Assembly: GCF_001571325.1 (NCBI RefSeq)
Contig: NZ_BCTO01000020.1
Span: 1 to 60,495, forward strand
Length of the DNA: 60,495 nt
Direction of reading: 5' to 3'
DNA from: Delftia tsuruhatensis NBRC 16741
Lineage (GTDB): Bacteria > Pseudomonadota > Gammaproteobacteria > Burkholderiales > Burkholderiaceae_C
In this document: piece by piece, positions 24,901 through 48,300 of the stretch
Position numbering within the stretch: the stretch's first letter is position 1
Layout: the number at the start of each line of letters is the position of its first letter
Notes under the pieces: generated by a model
What the model saw: the letters and a program-made list of their open reading frames with translations, nothing else
What the model was told of the DNA's origin: nothing
Databases searched by the model: none
Position numbers and translations under genes: made by a program

Positions 24901-27900
24901 AACGGCCTGCGGCACCTGCCCGGCCGGGGCAGCACATGCGCCACGGCCCTCGCGCGCGGCGCTGGCGATCTCGGCCAGCACGGCCTTCACCTCGTCCAGC
25001 CAGGGGGCGATGCGCTCGCGGTTCGGCTTCCCTGCCGGAAAGCTCAGTTCCCCGCGCAGCCGGCCATTCCAGAGCCCCGCATTGAGCTCGATCACATGGC
25101 TGCGCGCCAGTCCGGGGGCCTGCGCAGGGCCCGCCGCCTCATCCACCGGGGCGATGGTCTCGTCTCCGGCAGGGGCGCCGTCCATGCGGCCCAGGTAGTT
25201 CAGCAGCAGTTCCGGTTCAGGCAGCGCGGCCAGGCCGGCGCGCACGGCGCCGTCGGGCGAGCGGTAGCGCAGCAGCCCCAGCGCCAGTCCCTGCCATGCG
25301 GCGCCGCGCACCTGCGCGGCAACCTGCGCTACCACCGTCGCGGCATCGGCGGCGCCGTGAGCTGGCTCGATGCCCACGCGCTGCAGCGCCGTGAACCAAC
25401 CGACGGTGCGAGACAGGTCCAGCTCCTCGAAGAGGTCGGCGCGTCCGTTGCGCTCCAGATCCACCCGCCAGGGGCCATCCACCCCCAGCCGCACGCCTGC
25501 CACAACCAGGGCGGCGAGCAAAGCCTCGTCCACGCGGGCGGCAAAGGCACGCGGCACCTCGTGGACCAGGGCCTGCGTCGTCTCCTCGTCCAGTTCGAAG
25601 GCCAGCGTCTGGGCCTGGCCCACGCAACCGGCGGGCGTCTGGCGAGGCAACACGGTCGCGCCCACCTGGCTGAACGCCTGTTGCAACGCCTGCGCCTGCG
25701 CAGCCGCCTCGGGCCCGGCGGCCAGCTCGCCCAGCCGGTGCGACCAGCGCGCATAGGAGCTGGTGGGCGCGGGCAGTCGCACGGGCTCGCCGCGCGACAC
25801 CTGTGCGCAGGCCAGGGCCAGGTCTTCCAGCAGTACCGACCAGGAGTAGGCATCCACCGCCAGGTGGTGAATGGCCAGCATCAGCCGGCCCGTGCCGGGC
25901 AGCAGCACGCCACGCACCATGCGGCCGGACGCCGGGTCCATGGCGCGCTGGGCCGCGGCAAAGGCTTCGGCCCGGCGCTGCTGTGCCTCTGCCGGTGCAA
26001 GGCCCTCCAGGCAGACCACGTCCAGCACAGGCCCGGGCGCCATGGGGGCAATATCCAGCACGCCTTGCGCGTCCACCCGCAGGCGCAGCATCTCGTGGCA
26101 TGCCACCACGCCCGCCAGCGCACGCTCCAGCGTTTCGGCCGGCAACTGCGGGGGCACGCGCAGCACGGCCGCCTGGTTGTAGTGAGCGGCCCCTGACCCT
26201 GCATGCTCCAGGAACCAGGCCTGGATGGGGGTCGGTGACAACGGTGCCCCGGCCTCCGCCACCGGTACCGTCGGCGCGGCCCGCGACCGCAGGGCGATCT
26301 CCCCGGCCAGGGCACGCACGGTCTGGGTGCGGAAGATGTCGCGCACCACCAGGTCCAGGCCCTGGCGGCGCGCACGCGAGACGATCTGCAGGCAGCGGAT
26401 GGAGTCCACACCCAGGTCGAAGACGTTGTCGGTGACGCCCACCTGCGCAAGGTTCATCACCTCGGCAAAGAGCCGGGCCAGGGTGGCTTCCAGCGGGCTG
26501 CAAGGCTGGGCCGTGCCGTCCGCCACAGGCAGTTGCGGCGGCGACTGGAGGGCCAGCCCCGCCAGCGCGCGCCGGTCGATCTTGCCCGATGCCGTATGGG
26601 GCAGGCTCTCCAGCACGCGGCACACGGCAGGCACCATGTAGGGCGCAAGCCGCTCGGACAGCCAGCTGCGCAGCGCCGCCGCATCGGCCTGTCCCGCAAC
26701 CACCGCGAGCAACACCGGCTGGCCTGCGCCATCGTGCGCCAGCACCACGGCAGCCTCGCGCACGCAGGGATGGGCCATGAGGGCGGCCTCCACCTCGGCG
26801 GGCTCGATGCGAAATCCCCGGATCTTCACCTGCGTATCGCGCCGGCCCAGGAACTCCAGCGCACCGTCGGCACGCCGCCTCGCCAGGTCGCCGCTCCAAT
26901 AGGCGCGCACTCCGCCCAGTGCGGCGCAGGCGCGAAACGCGGCCTGTGTGGCCTCGTCCTGTTGCAGATACCCCTGCGCCACACCACCGCCGCCGATGAC
27001 GATTTCGCCGATGGCCCCGGCAGGCAAGGCCTGCCCGGCGCTGTCCACCACGGCCAGTTGCACGCCCTGCAGCGCATGGCCCAGCGGCAGGATCTCGGAG
27101 CCCAGCGGCAGCACGTCGCGCGCGGGGTCGAAGAACGCGGCCGAAATGGTGGCCTCCGTCGGGCCATAGCCGCTGAGCAGGGCCACAGGATGGCGGCACA
27201 GCGCCTGCCACTGGCGCAAGCTGCGCACGAAAACGCGGTCGCTGCCCGTGACCACCAACCGCAGGTCGGCCGGAACAGCCGTGCCCGTTGCATGCAGCAT
27301 GCCCACCCACTCGTGCCAGAACGCGGACGGCAGATTGAGCACGGTCAGCCGCGCGCCTGCCACCTGGGCCTGGAACGCCTCCAGGCTGTCAAGACTGTTC
27401 TGTGCCCGCAGCACCACGCAGGCACCGGAGGCCAGCGTGGGGAAGATCTCCTCGCCAGCCACATCGAAATCGGGTGCCGCGAACTGCAGCACGCGATCGG
27501 TCTCGCACAGGCCGAACTCACGCGCCACCGCCGCCGCATGGTGGGCCAGGTTGGCATGGCTCACGACCACGCCCTTCGGGGCGCCGGTCGATCCCGAGGT
27601 GAAGCAGACATAGGCCCGTTGCGCGGGGTCTGCGAGCCAGGGCTGCTGCGCGGCGCTGCCGGCGGGCTCTGCCACCAGGTCCGGCGCCACCAGCACCGTA
27701 TGCGAAGGCCACTGCTCCGCCTCAGACGCGGTAATGACCAGGCGCACGCCGGCCGCCTCCATCATGGTCGCGCGCTGTGCCAGCGGCCTCGCCAGGCTGA
27801 GTACGGCATAGGCACAACCACAGCGCCAGGCCGCCAGCATGGCCACCGGCAGAGCCAGGCAGTTGCCCAGGCCCAGGCCGATCAGGTCGCCGGGCCTGGC

Positions 27901-29612
27901 ACCCGCGCCGCGCAGTCGCCCGGCCAGTGCGTCGGCTTGGCACACAAGCTCGCGCAGCGAAAGTGCCGCGCCATCCGCCTGCACGGCCATGCGCTGCGGC
28001 CAGCGATCGGCAGCGCGGGCTATCAGCGCGGGTACGGATGCCGGCGCAGCGCCCTCGGCCATGGCTGGTGCAGGAGCCACGGCGCAGGCCTGCGGGGCCA
28101 GTGCCAGCCGGGACAGTGCAAGGCCGCACGCCCACTGCCCCGCCACATGCGCAAACTGCGCGCACAGCGCAGCCACGGTGGCCGGGTCGAACAGGTCGGC
28201 GTCGTACTCCATGTCGCAGGCGAAGGCTTCGCCGTCCAGACGCGCCGACAGGTTCAGGTCCAGCTCGGGCGCCGCCGCTGGCACGGGCAGCGGCCGCACG
28301 GCCAGCCCCTGCATCGCCAGCACGGCTGCACCAGCGGTCTGCTGCACGAACATGGTCTGGAACAGGGGCGCACGGTTGAGCGCCCGCTCGGGCCGCACGG
28401 CCTGCACGATGCGCTCGAACGGCAGGTCCTGGTGCTCGAATGCCTGCAGGCAGGTGCGGCGAACGCGCTGCAGCAGCTCGGCCGGTTGGGGGTCGTCGCG
28501 CAGGTCGATGCGCAGCGGCAGGGTGTCGATGAAGAAACCGACCAGTCCCTGCGTCTGCGGCGTGTCCCGGTGGGCCACCGGGCAGCCGATGACGACCTCG
28601 TCCTGGCCGGTCCAGCGCCCCAGCACGGCGGCATAGGCGGCCAGCAGCGCCATGAAGGGCGTGACGCCTGCGCGTGCTGACGCCTCCTGCAGCGCCTGGG
28701 TGCCCTCCGGCGAGATGCGAAAGTGATGGTGGGCGCCACTGGCGCCGCGCTCTGCGGGCCGGGGCCTGTCCAGCGGCATCGCCAGCTGGGTGGGTGCGCC
28801 CTGCAGTTGCGCCTGCCAGAAGGCCAGTTGCGGCGCCAGCCGCGCCTCGTCCAGCGTGGCACGCTGCCAGGCCGAGTAGTCGGGGTAGCGCAGGGGCAGC
28901 GGTTGCAGCGGCGACGGCAGGCCCCGGCAGGCCGCGTCATACAGCTGGCCGAGTTCGGCCAGCAGCAGCCCCATGGACCAGAAATCCCCGGCAATGTGGT
29001 GCAGCGACAGGGCCAGCACGTGGCGCTGCGGCTCCAGTGCAAACAGGCGCAGCCGCAAGGGGGGCGCCTGCGTCAGATCGAAGGGCTGGCGCGCCTGCTG
29101 CGCCATCAGCTCGGCCAAACCCTGGGGCGAGGCATCGTCCACGGACTCTGGCTGAAGGCGCACGGCCTTGGCAGCGCCGATGCGCAGCACCGGCTCGGCG
29201 GCCTCGTCCACGATGACGCTGCGCAGCAGCTCGTGGCGCTCCACCAGCACCGTCAGCGCCTGCTGCAGGGCCTCAAGGTCCAAAGGGCCTTCGAGCTCGA
29301 AACAGGCGGCCATGATGAAGGCGCTGCCACCGCCCTCCAGCCGGTCCAGGAACCAGAGCCGGCGCTGGTTGAAGGACAGCGGCACGCGGTCGGGGTCCAC
29401 CTCTGCAGCCGCTCCTGCCGCCACCGGCGCGGGCCCGCTGCGTGACAGCAGGGCCAGCAGCTGCGGCTTGAGCGCGCGCAGCTCATCGCGCATCTGCCCG
29501 CCAATGGCGCCTGCCGGGCCGCGCACTTTCAGATCGCCGCCCTCGCATTGCACGGTCACGCCCAGCTGCGCCAGGCGGGCCAGCAGATCGCTTGCCCTGT
29601 CGCTCGCACTCT

Positions 29613-29616
<4 letters not shown>
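18982..29616 (-). CDS. NRPS: TubC dock-C-A-T-E-C-A-T-E-C (3544 aa)
   Basis: Cytoplasmic nonribosomal peptide synthetase. Residues 1-58 form a TubC-type N-terminal docking domain. Then C1 (HHIAGDFWS about 205), A1 (about 525-1015), T1 with S1072 in LGVDSI, E1 (HHLAVDAYSW about 1247, TVGWFT about 1404, NYLGRMD about 1472), C2 (HHLLLDGWS about 1712), A2 (about 2035-2515), T2 with S2575 in LGGDSI, E2 (HHLAIDAVSW about 2777, TVGWFT about 2927, NYLGQWD about 3007), and a terminal C3 (HHLLVDGWS about 3249) ending at the C-terminus. My reading of the pocket gives DVENVTGIS-K for A1 (unassigned) and DAWTVAAVA-K for A2 (close to Phe codes). Both residues should be epimerised to D. There is no TE or reductase domain. 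The start at 29616 is set by ATGA coupling to the hybrid gene and matches the docking-domain start. Confidence 0.93.
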
Positions 29617-40663
<11,047 letters not shown>

Positions 40664-40667
<4 letters not shown>

Positions 40668-43600
40668 GGCAGCGCCTTGGTTGCTGCAGCGCCGTGGGCG
40701 GCCGCCTTTTGATCAGGGGTCATGCTTTCGATCTCGAACAGCCGGCCCGCAATGGCCAGCGTGATTCCCGGGCGGGATTCCAACGCAATCACGCGCTGGC
40801 AGAAATCTGCCATGCAGGGGTGGCGCAACAGCTCGGCCATCGATATATCGACGCGAAACAGCTCCCGCGTGCGCGCCGCGATCTGCGCCGCCCCCAGCGA
40901 ATTGCCGCCCAGCGAGAAGAAGTCATCGTCCACGCCGCAGTCGGCCAGGCCCAGCGCCTTGCACCACAGGCGCACCATGTAGCGCTCGAACGCATTGCGT
41001 GGCGCTGCGCTGGATCCCATGCCCGCAGCCAGGCGCAAAAGGGCCGCGCGGTCCAGCGCCCCCCGGGCATCGGTGGGCAGGGATGCGACGTTCAGCACCG
41101 GCACGCTCACCGGCCGGCCACAGGCATCGTGCAGCCACCGATGCGGTGCGGACGGGTCACCGCTGCCGGCCACTTCATTCACTTGCTCCACTTGATCCAC
41201 TTGATCCTCTTCGCCGGCACGGCGCGCGTCGGCTGCGGCGCCTTCACGCACCCAGACCAGCTCATCGGCACCGTAGATGGCGCCCTCGCGCACCGCGGCG
41301 TGGCGGGGATGGCCGAGGTCCAGGCCCACGGTCATGACAGGCTGCTCGCCGCGCACCGCCAATTCGAAGGCCTGCAGGCCCTGCGCCTCATCGATCGACA
41401 GATAGCCCGAGGCAGCGAACAGCGCCGGGTTCGACACCTGGCGGCTCAGGCCGGTGTCCCGCCACGCCGAAAAACCGAGGTAGCGGCAGCGGGCGCCACC
41501 GGCGCTGTGCGCCTGTCGCTCCACAAAGGCCATCTGCCAGGCATCTCCCGCCGCATAGGCAGCCACGCGGCGCCCCCCCAGCAGGCCCATGACCGAGCCG
41601 GCCACCAGGAACAGGGCCCGGGGATCGTGGGCGACCAGGGCGTGCAAGTGGCGCGTTCCCTCGACCTTGGCGCGCTGCGCCCGGGCAAAGCATTGCTCGT
41701 CTTCCTCCGCACACAGGGCCAGGCGCGACTCGGCCGCCAGTTGCACCACGCCGGCCAGCGGCTGTCCGAAGTGCTGCTGCGCCTGGGCTACCGCGGCCTG
41801 CAGGGCGGCGGGGTCGGTGACATCGGCCTGCACGTACAGGAGCGCCCCGCTGCGCGCAAGCAGTTCCAGTGGCTGCCGGCGCTCCACAGCAGGGGCACGG
41901 CCGACGATGAGCAGCCGGGCGCGGTACCGGCCGAGCAGGTGCCGCGCCAGCAAAAAGCCCACGCCCCCCAGCCCACCGGCCAGCAGGTACAGCCCCTGCT
42001 CCTGGAATCCCTGATGCCCTGCAGCATCGGGAACCAGGGGCACCAGGCGCCGCACCCGCCGCACGCCGGCATTCCACAGCACCTCGGGCTCGCGCTGGCC
42101 GCAGCCCAGTTCCACACACAGCCCGGCGGCATCCAGAACGGCGGCATCGGCAACGGCACTGGCATCGGCGTCGGCAGCGGCGTCGTCCCAGGCGACATGG
42201 CGGCAGCGCAAGCCGGGCATTTCAGCCTCCAGACTGCGCAGTACCGCGCGCGCCATCGCCCGCTGGCCTTCGTCCTGGCCCGTACCTGCGCAGACCAGCA
42301 ACCGGCCTGGCACATGCCCGCCGGGGGCGGCCAGCCAGCGGGCTGCCTGCAGCAGGCCAGGCGCCAGCGCCTGTTCACCGGCCAGCACCAGCACATCAGG
42401 CGCCCCTTCGCGCAACGCGGCCACGGCGTCGGCCGGTGCCCCTGCATCGTCCAACACCATCCAGCGGTGACGGGGCTGCAGGGCCTGCAATTGCGCCAGC
42501 GCCTGGGCGCCGGCACCACACAGCGCCACAGTCAACGCATGCGCCTGCGCAGGCGCCATGGCTGGCGACGCATCGTGCTGGCGCGGACGCCATACGGGCC
42601 GGGCAAACCAGGCAGGCACGGTGCCTGCACCGCCGATCAGGCAGGCGGCATCCTTGATTTCGCGATCGAAGGCCCCTGTCTCCACCAGGCGGCGCAGCTC
42701 CACGCGCTGCACCTTGCCGGCGCCCGTGCGCGGCAGGCGCTCGGGCGGCACGGCAATGAAATGGTCCACGGCCAATCCCAGGTCCTGGCCCAGGCGCATG
42801 CGCAAGGCGCGCATGAGCGAACGGCGCAGTTGCGGCTCGCCAGCGCCCGGCGCGTGAAAGAACAGCACCAGCTGGTCGGTGGCCGCGCCGGCCGGACGCA
42901 CGCCGATGGCAGCCAGCCCCTGGCGGTCCAGGCCGGGCACGCGCGCAGCCGCCTCCTCGATCTCGGCGCTGTAGAAATTGGCACCGTTGACGATGATCAT
43001 TTCCTTGACACGGCCCACGATGTGCAGCTCGCCCGAACGCAGGAACCCCATGTCGCCGGTCTGGAACCAGCCGTCGCGCAGCGCCTCGGCCGTGAGGTCG
43101 GGCCGGCCGTGATAGCCCGAGAACACCGAGGGCCCGCTGAGTTCGACCCGCCCGATCTCCCCCTCCATCAGGGTTCGGCCTGCATCGTCCACGATGCGCT
43201 GTGCACCGCCTGCGATCGGGTGGCCCAGGCTGGTCACCGCCTCGCCGGACGCTGTCCAGCGGCGCAGCGAGAACGCAGAGACCGTCTCGGTCATGCCAAA
43301 GGACATCCAGACGGCGCCCTGCCTGAGCCCGTCCTGCGCAAAGCGGCGCTCGAAATCCACGAGAACCGGCTCCGACACCGGCTCTCCGGCGTTGATGAGC
43401 ATGCGCAAACAGGACAGATCCCAATGGCCGGGGGCCTGGCCGCGGGCTGCACGCAGCAGCAGGTCGAATGCAAAGTTGGGCGCCCACACCGCTGCGACCC
43501 GGTGCTCGGCCACCAGGTCCAGCCAGCGCGCGGGAGCCTCGAGGATGGTGGCCGTATCCACCTGGACCTGGTCCAGGCCCAGCACCGTAGGCATCACGCA

Positions 43601-44722
43601 CAGGAACACCACGCCGCCCACATGGTCCAGCGGCATCCAGTTCAGCGCGGTCTCGCCGGGCACGAAGCGCAGTTGCTGCTGCACGCCGCTGATCATGGCG
43701 GCCAGATTGCCGCGGCTCAGCACCACGCCCTTGGGCGTGCCGGTGCTGCCCGAAGTCAGCAGCATCAGTGCGGGCTGCCCCGGCCCGGCGCTGGCAGAGG
43801 GCTGCGCGGGCGCACCCGCCTGCAGTACCTGGGCATCGAGCAGTTGCATGCCCTGCAGCGCTGCGGCATGGGGCCGCAAGCCGGCCAGGGCTGCCGCAGA
43901 GCCGACCACGGGCGCCCTGCCCGCCACCTCCCAGCAGTTGAGCAACCGCTCCAGGCCGGCCCCTCCGGCCGCCGCCGGTCCCAGTGCCAGAGGTGCCGGT
44001 ACCAGGCCGCCGAGCACACAGCCCCAGAACACGGGCAGCAGGTGACGACTGTCCCCGGCATCCACGATGACGGTGTCACCCGCCTTCAGCCCCAGGGCCA
44101 GCAGCCCGCCCAGGGTGCGGCAGGCCTCGTCGAGCAGCTGCGCATAGCTGGTACGGGACTGGGAAAGATCGGCAGCCACATGGACGATGCCCGCTCCGGG
44201 ACGCGCAGCCGCGCGCACCAGCGCCTGCTCCAGCGCATATCCGACACCCGCGTCCGGCAGCGCAGGTGAATGGTGGACGGCAGGAATGCGCTCATGCAAA
44301 GGCACCGCGCCGCGCCGCACCGCAGGTGCAGGCGCCGTATCGCCCAGCAAGGGCCGACCGGGCAGCAGATCGCACAGGTGCAGGTGGGAAGCCGGCTGCA
44401 CGGCAGGCCGGGTGACCAGCGCGCTGCCCCATTGCTGCTGCGCGGCGTCGACCGCGCCCGGCGACCAGACTGGCAGTGCGGCCAGGGCGGCCTCGTCGAT
44501 GGCACCCATGTCATCCAGCGGCAAGGCGCTGACCCGCACCACCGCATCGCCTGCGCCAGCCAGGGCAGCCTGCAGGGCATCGCGCTCTCCGCCCACCACG
44601 TAGGCGACCAGGCCGTCGAACCCAGCAGCATTGCGCCGTGAGAGATGCACATCGGCGGCTCCCGCCGCCATCAGGCGGGCTTTCAGACCGCCCGCTTCCG
44701 CCCCGCTGTCAGTACCCGCCAT
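40664..44722 (-). CDS. Loading protein: acyl/AMP ligase-KR-like-carrier (1352 aa)
   Basis: First gene of the megasynthase operon; the ATG at 44722 has AAGGGA 8 nt upstream. Residues about 1-115 resemble the tail of an adenylation domain with the catalytic Lys of GKID replaced (MGAIDEAALAALP). Residues about 180-690 are a complete AMP-dependent ligase (LLTSGSTGTPKG about 322, GKVQR about 666). Residues about 750-1180 are PKS-type KR-like (GGLGGVG about 914, Lys in AKVEGT, Ser in AGSVMG, Tyr1056) but with Asp where Asn is usual (YAAGD). A carrier domain follows (S1275 in GGNSLGAAQ). It probably activates a carboxylic or keto acid starter, may reduce it, and hands it to the hybrid's first C domain. 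There is no KS or AT. Starter identity cannot be read from sequence. Confidence 0.9.
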
Positions 44723-44787
44723 CGATCCGATCCCTTCAAAGCTGCGGCTCCGACGCCGATTCACTGCCCCGCCCAAAGACCGGCCGG

Positions 44788-44816
44788 ATAGTTACAAACA
44801 TTTTCTTTAATGTCAA
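44788..44816 (-). promoter_or_regulatory. Predicted promoter of the megasynthase operon
   Basis: On the minus strand a perfect -35 TTGACA (44816-44811) and a weak -10 AACTAT (44793-44788) are 17 nt apart. Transcription would start near 44781, giving a leader of about 58 nt before the loading protein. The weak -10 fits a promoter that needs an activator. Confidence 0.55.
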
Positions 44817-44824
44817 TGCAGCCA

Positions 44825-44968
44825 TTCTCATTAAGAGAAGGTTCAATGGGAGCATTGGCATGCCAACGCAAGAGAAACGCCAGCAGCAAAGCCTGGAAAA
44901 TTCAATTGATTATTGAAAATGGATTTTCAATATATTTTCACCGCATGTATATCACTGAAATCAGTGAT
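44825..44968. promoter_or_regulatory. Three stacked palindromes upstream of the megasynthase promoter
   Basis: TTCTC-N5-GAGAA (44825-44839) lies 8 nt upstream of the -35. TATTGAAAAT-GG-ATTTTCAATA (44911-44932) is a perfect 10-2-10 inverted repeat. ATCACTGA-AA-TCAGTGAT (44951-44968) is a perfect 8-2-8 repeat. Their position suggests binding sites for dimeric activators, but no candidate regulator is encoded next to the cluster. Confidence 0.6.
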
Positions 44969-45322
44969 ACCGACATCGTGGCGTCATAGAGCGGCGCCAG
45001 GAAGAGCGGGCGGCGAGAGCCATGCCGGCCCGGGAAGTGGAAGGTGACTGCAAGAGAGCTGCTGACCTGGAACGGGCAGCACATGGGCAGGTGGCCAATG
45101 CACCATGGCTGTGCATGAAAACGGTCATCAGTGGCAGCCACGCCATGAATAAGCATGCCACCCATAAATCAGTGCTGCCAGGATCTTTTTTTTGACGCAA
45201 GCGCTTATTGAAGCAATTGCGCCACAGTCACGGAAACAGCACGGAAAGCCATCGAAACAAAACAATGCAAATTCCGAGCTGGGCAGAGGCCAGGATTTGC
45301 ACAAGGAAGATCGCCCAGACGA

Positions 45323-45358
45323 AAAAAAGCCTCTCGGATTTTATCCGAGAGGCTTTTC
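45323..45358 (-). terminator. Rho-independent terminator after tRNA-Val
   Basis: An 11-bp perfect stem GCCTCTCGGAT/ATCCGAGAGGC (45330-45340 with 45344-45354), 3-nt loop, followed on the minus strand by seven T. It ends the leftward tRNA transcript and insulates the biosynthetic promoter region. Confidence 0.88.
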
Positions 45359-45369
45359 ACCAATATATT

Positions 45370-45446
45370 TGGTAGGCGCGATTGGACTCGAACCAACGAC
45401 CCCCACCATGTCAAGGTGGTGCTCTAACCAGCTGAGCTACGCGCCT
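45370..45446 (-). tRNA. tRNA-Val(GAC)
   Basis: 77 nt including an encoded CCA. Acceptor stem AGGCGCG/CGCGCCT, D-arm GCTCAGCTGGTTAGAGC, anticodon stem CCACC/GGTGG with loop TTGACAT (anticodon GAC), and T-arm GTTCGAGTC. Identical to the copy at 54334-54410. Confidence 0.95.
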
Positions 45447-45516
45447 GTCGTTTGTTGAAGCCGCAAGTATAGCAGTGCAAAACAGGGCTTCCGGGCAAGT
45501 TGCGCAGTTTTTTGGA

Positions 45517-46785
45517 TCAACCCGCCACCCTGGCGCGTTCCAGCATGGCGTGCATCAGCACATTGCAGCCTGCAGTGATGTCCGCGGGCGTGGCGTCCTC
45601 GATCTCGTTGTGGCTGATGCCGTCCTTGCAGGGGATGAAGACCATGCCGGCCGGCGCCAGCCGCGCCATGTAGACCGCATCATGCCCGGCGCCCGAGACG
45701 ACGGGCATGTGCGAGTAGCCCAGGGCCTTGGCGGCGCGCGCCACCGCATCCACGCAGTCGGCATGGAAGGGTTGGGCGGGGTAGCTGGACACCAGGTTGA
45801 TCGCTATGGGCAGGCCCGTCTCCCGGCTGATGCGGTCGGCCACGGCGCGGATGTCGGCGTCCATGGCTTCGCAGTCGGCATCGGTGGCGTTGCGCAGGTC
45901 GATGCTGAATTTGACCTGGCCCGGGATCACGTTGCGGCTGTTGGGATGGACCTGCACCATGCCCACGGTGCCGCGCCCGTGGGGCGGATGGCGGTGGGCG
46001 CAGGCCACCACTTCCTGCATCAGCTGCGCGGCCACCTGCAGCGCGTCCTTGCGCAGGGCCATGGGCGTGGGGCCGGCATGGGCCTCCATGCCCGTGACCA
46101 CGCAGTCATACCAGCGGATGCCCAGCACGCCGGTGACCACGCCAATGGTCCTGGCGTTGTCCTCCAGCACCGGGCCCTGCTCGATATGGGATTCGAAGTA
46201 GGCGCCGATCGGGTGGTCGCCCGGCTCCTGGCTGCCCACATAGCCGATGCGCTCGAGCTCGCCCTTGACGGTCTTGCCTTCGGAGTCGGTAGCCGCATAG
46301 GCATGCTCCAGCGTGAAGGCCTTGGCGAACACGCCCGAGCCCATCATCACCGGCACGAAGCGCGAGCCTTCCTCGTTCGTCCAGAAGGCCACCTCGATGG
46401 GCGCTTCGGTCTCGATGCCGTGGTCGTTGAGCGTGCGCACCACCTCCAGCCCCGCCAGCACGCCGTAGTTGCCGTCGAACTTGCCGCCCGTGGGCTGGGT
46501 GTCGATGTGGCTGCCCGTCATGATGGGCGGCAGGCTGTTGTCGCGCCCGGGCCGGCGCATGAAGCCGTTGCCGATCTTGTCGATGGTCACCGTCATGCCC
46601 GCCTCGCGCGCCCAGCGGGTCACCAGATCACGGCCCTGGCGGTCCAGGTCGGTCAGCGTCAGGCGGCAGACGCCGCCCTTGGGCGTGGCGCCGATCCGGG
46701 CCAGCTCCATGAGTGAATCCCACAGCCGGCTTCCGTTGACGCGCAGCTGCGCGATGTCCTGCTTCACTTGGGTATCTGTATCCAT
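45517..46785 (-). CDS. Zn-dependent amidohydrolase, beta-ureidopropionase type
   Basis: 422 aa, M20 family. Motifs: GSHIDTQPTGGKFDGNYG (metal His/Asp), TNEEGSRF, ESHIEQGPVLE, HAGPTPM, GAGHDAVYM and GISHNE. The family includes N-carbamoyl-beta-alanine and N-carbamoyl-L-amino acid hydrolases and allantoate amidohydrolases. The operon with dihydropyrimidinase and PreTA makes N-carbamoyl-beta-alanine the likely substrate, giving beta-alanine, CO2 and ammonia. GGAG is 6 nt before the ATG. Last gene of the uracil operon. Confidence 0.88.
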   Translation of the reverse strand: MDTDTQVKQDIAQLRVNGSRLWDSLMELARIGATPKGGVCRLTLTDLDRQGRDLVTRWAREAGMTVTIDKIGNGFMRRPGRDNSLPPIMTGSHIDTQPTGGKFDGNYGVLAGLEVVRTLNDHGIETEAPIEVAFWTNEEGSRFVPVMMGSGVFAKAFTLEHAYAATDSEGKTVKGELERIGYVGSQEPGDHPIGAYFESHIEQGPVLEDNARTIGVVTGVLGIRWYDCVVTGMEAHAGPTPMALRKDALQVAAQLMQEVVACAHRHPPHGRGTVGMVQVHPNSRNVIPGQVKFSIDLRNATDADCEAMDADIRAVADRISRETGLPIAINLVSSYPAQPFHADCVDAVARAAKALGYSHMPVVSGAGHDAVYMARLAPAGMVFIPCKDGISHNEIEDATPADITAGCNVLMHAMLERARVAG

Positions 46786-46809
46786 TGCGGTCTCCTTGTC
46801 ATGCGGGCT

Positions 46810-48300
<1,491 letters not shown>

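Larger units (their letters stand above)
44723..45369. other. Intergenic control region of the megasynthase operon
   Basis: No convincing gene lies in this 650-bp stretch. It holds the leftward promoter and three palindromes described separately, an AT-rich patch at 44785-44960, and the tRNA terminator at 45323-45358. I see nothing else definable in 44970-45320. No regulator gene is encoded beside the cluster. Confidence 0.6.

Noticed and set aside
44825..44842. Fur box in front of the megasynthase operon
   Set aside because: One half resembles TGAGAAT, but the full site does not fit a Fur consensus and it lies upstream of the -35. No siderophore uptake gene is present.
45192..45458. Plus-strand frame across the tRNA-Val and its terminator
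   Set aside because: It overlaps a clear tRNA and a terminator hairpin; the same frame recurs at the second tRNA copy, which shows it is a by-product.
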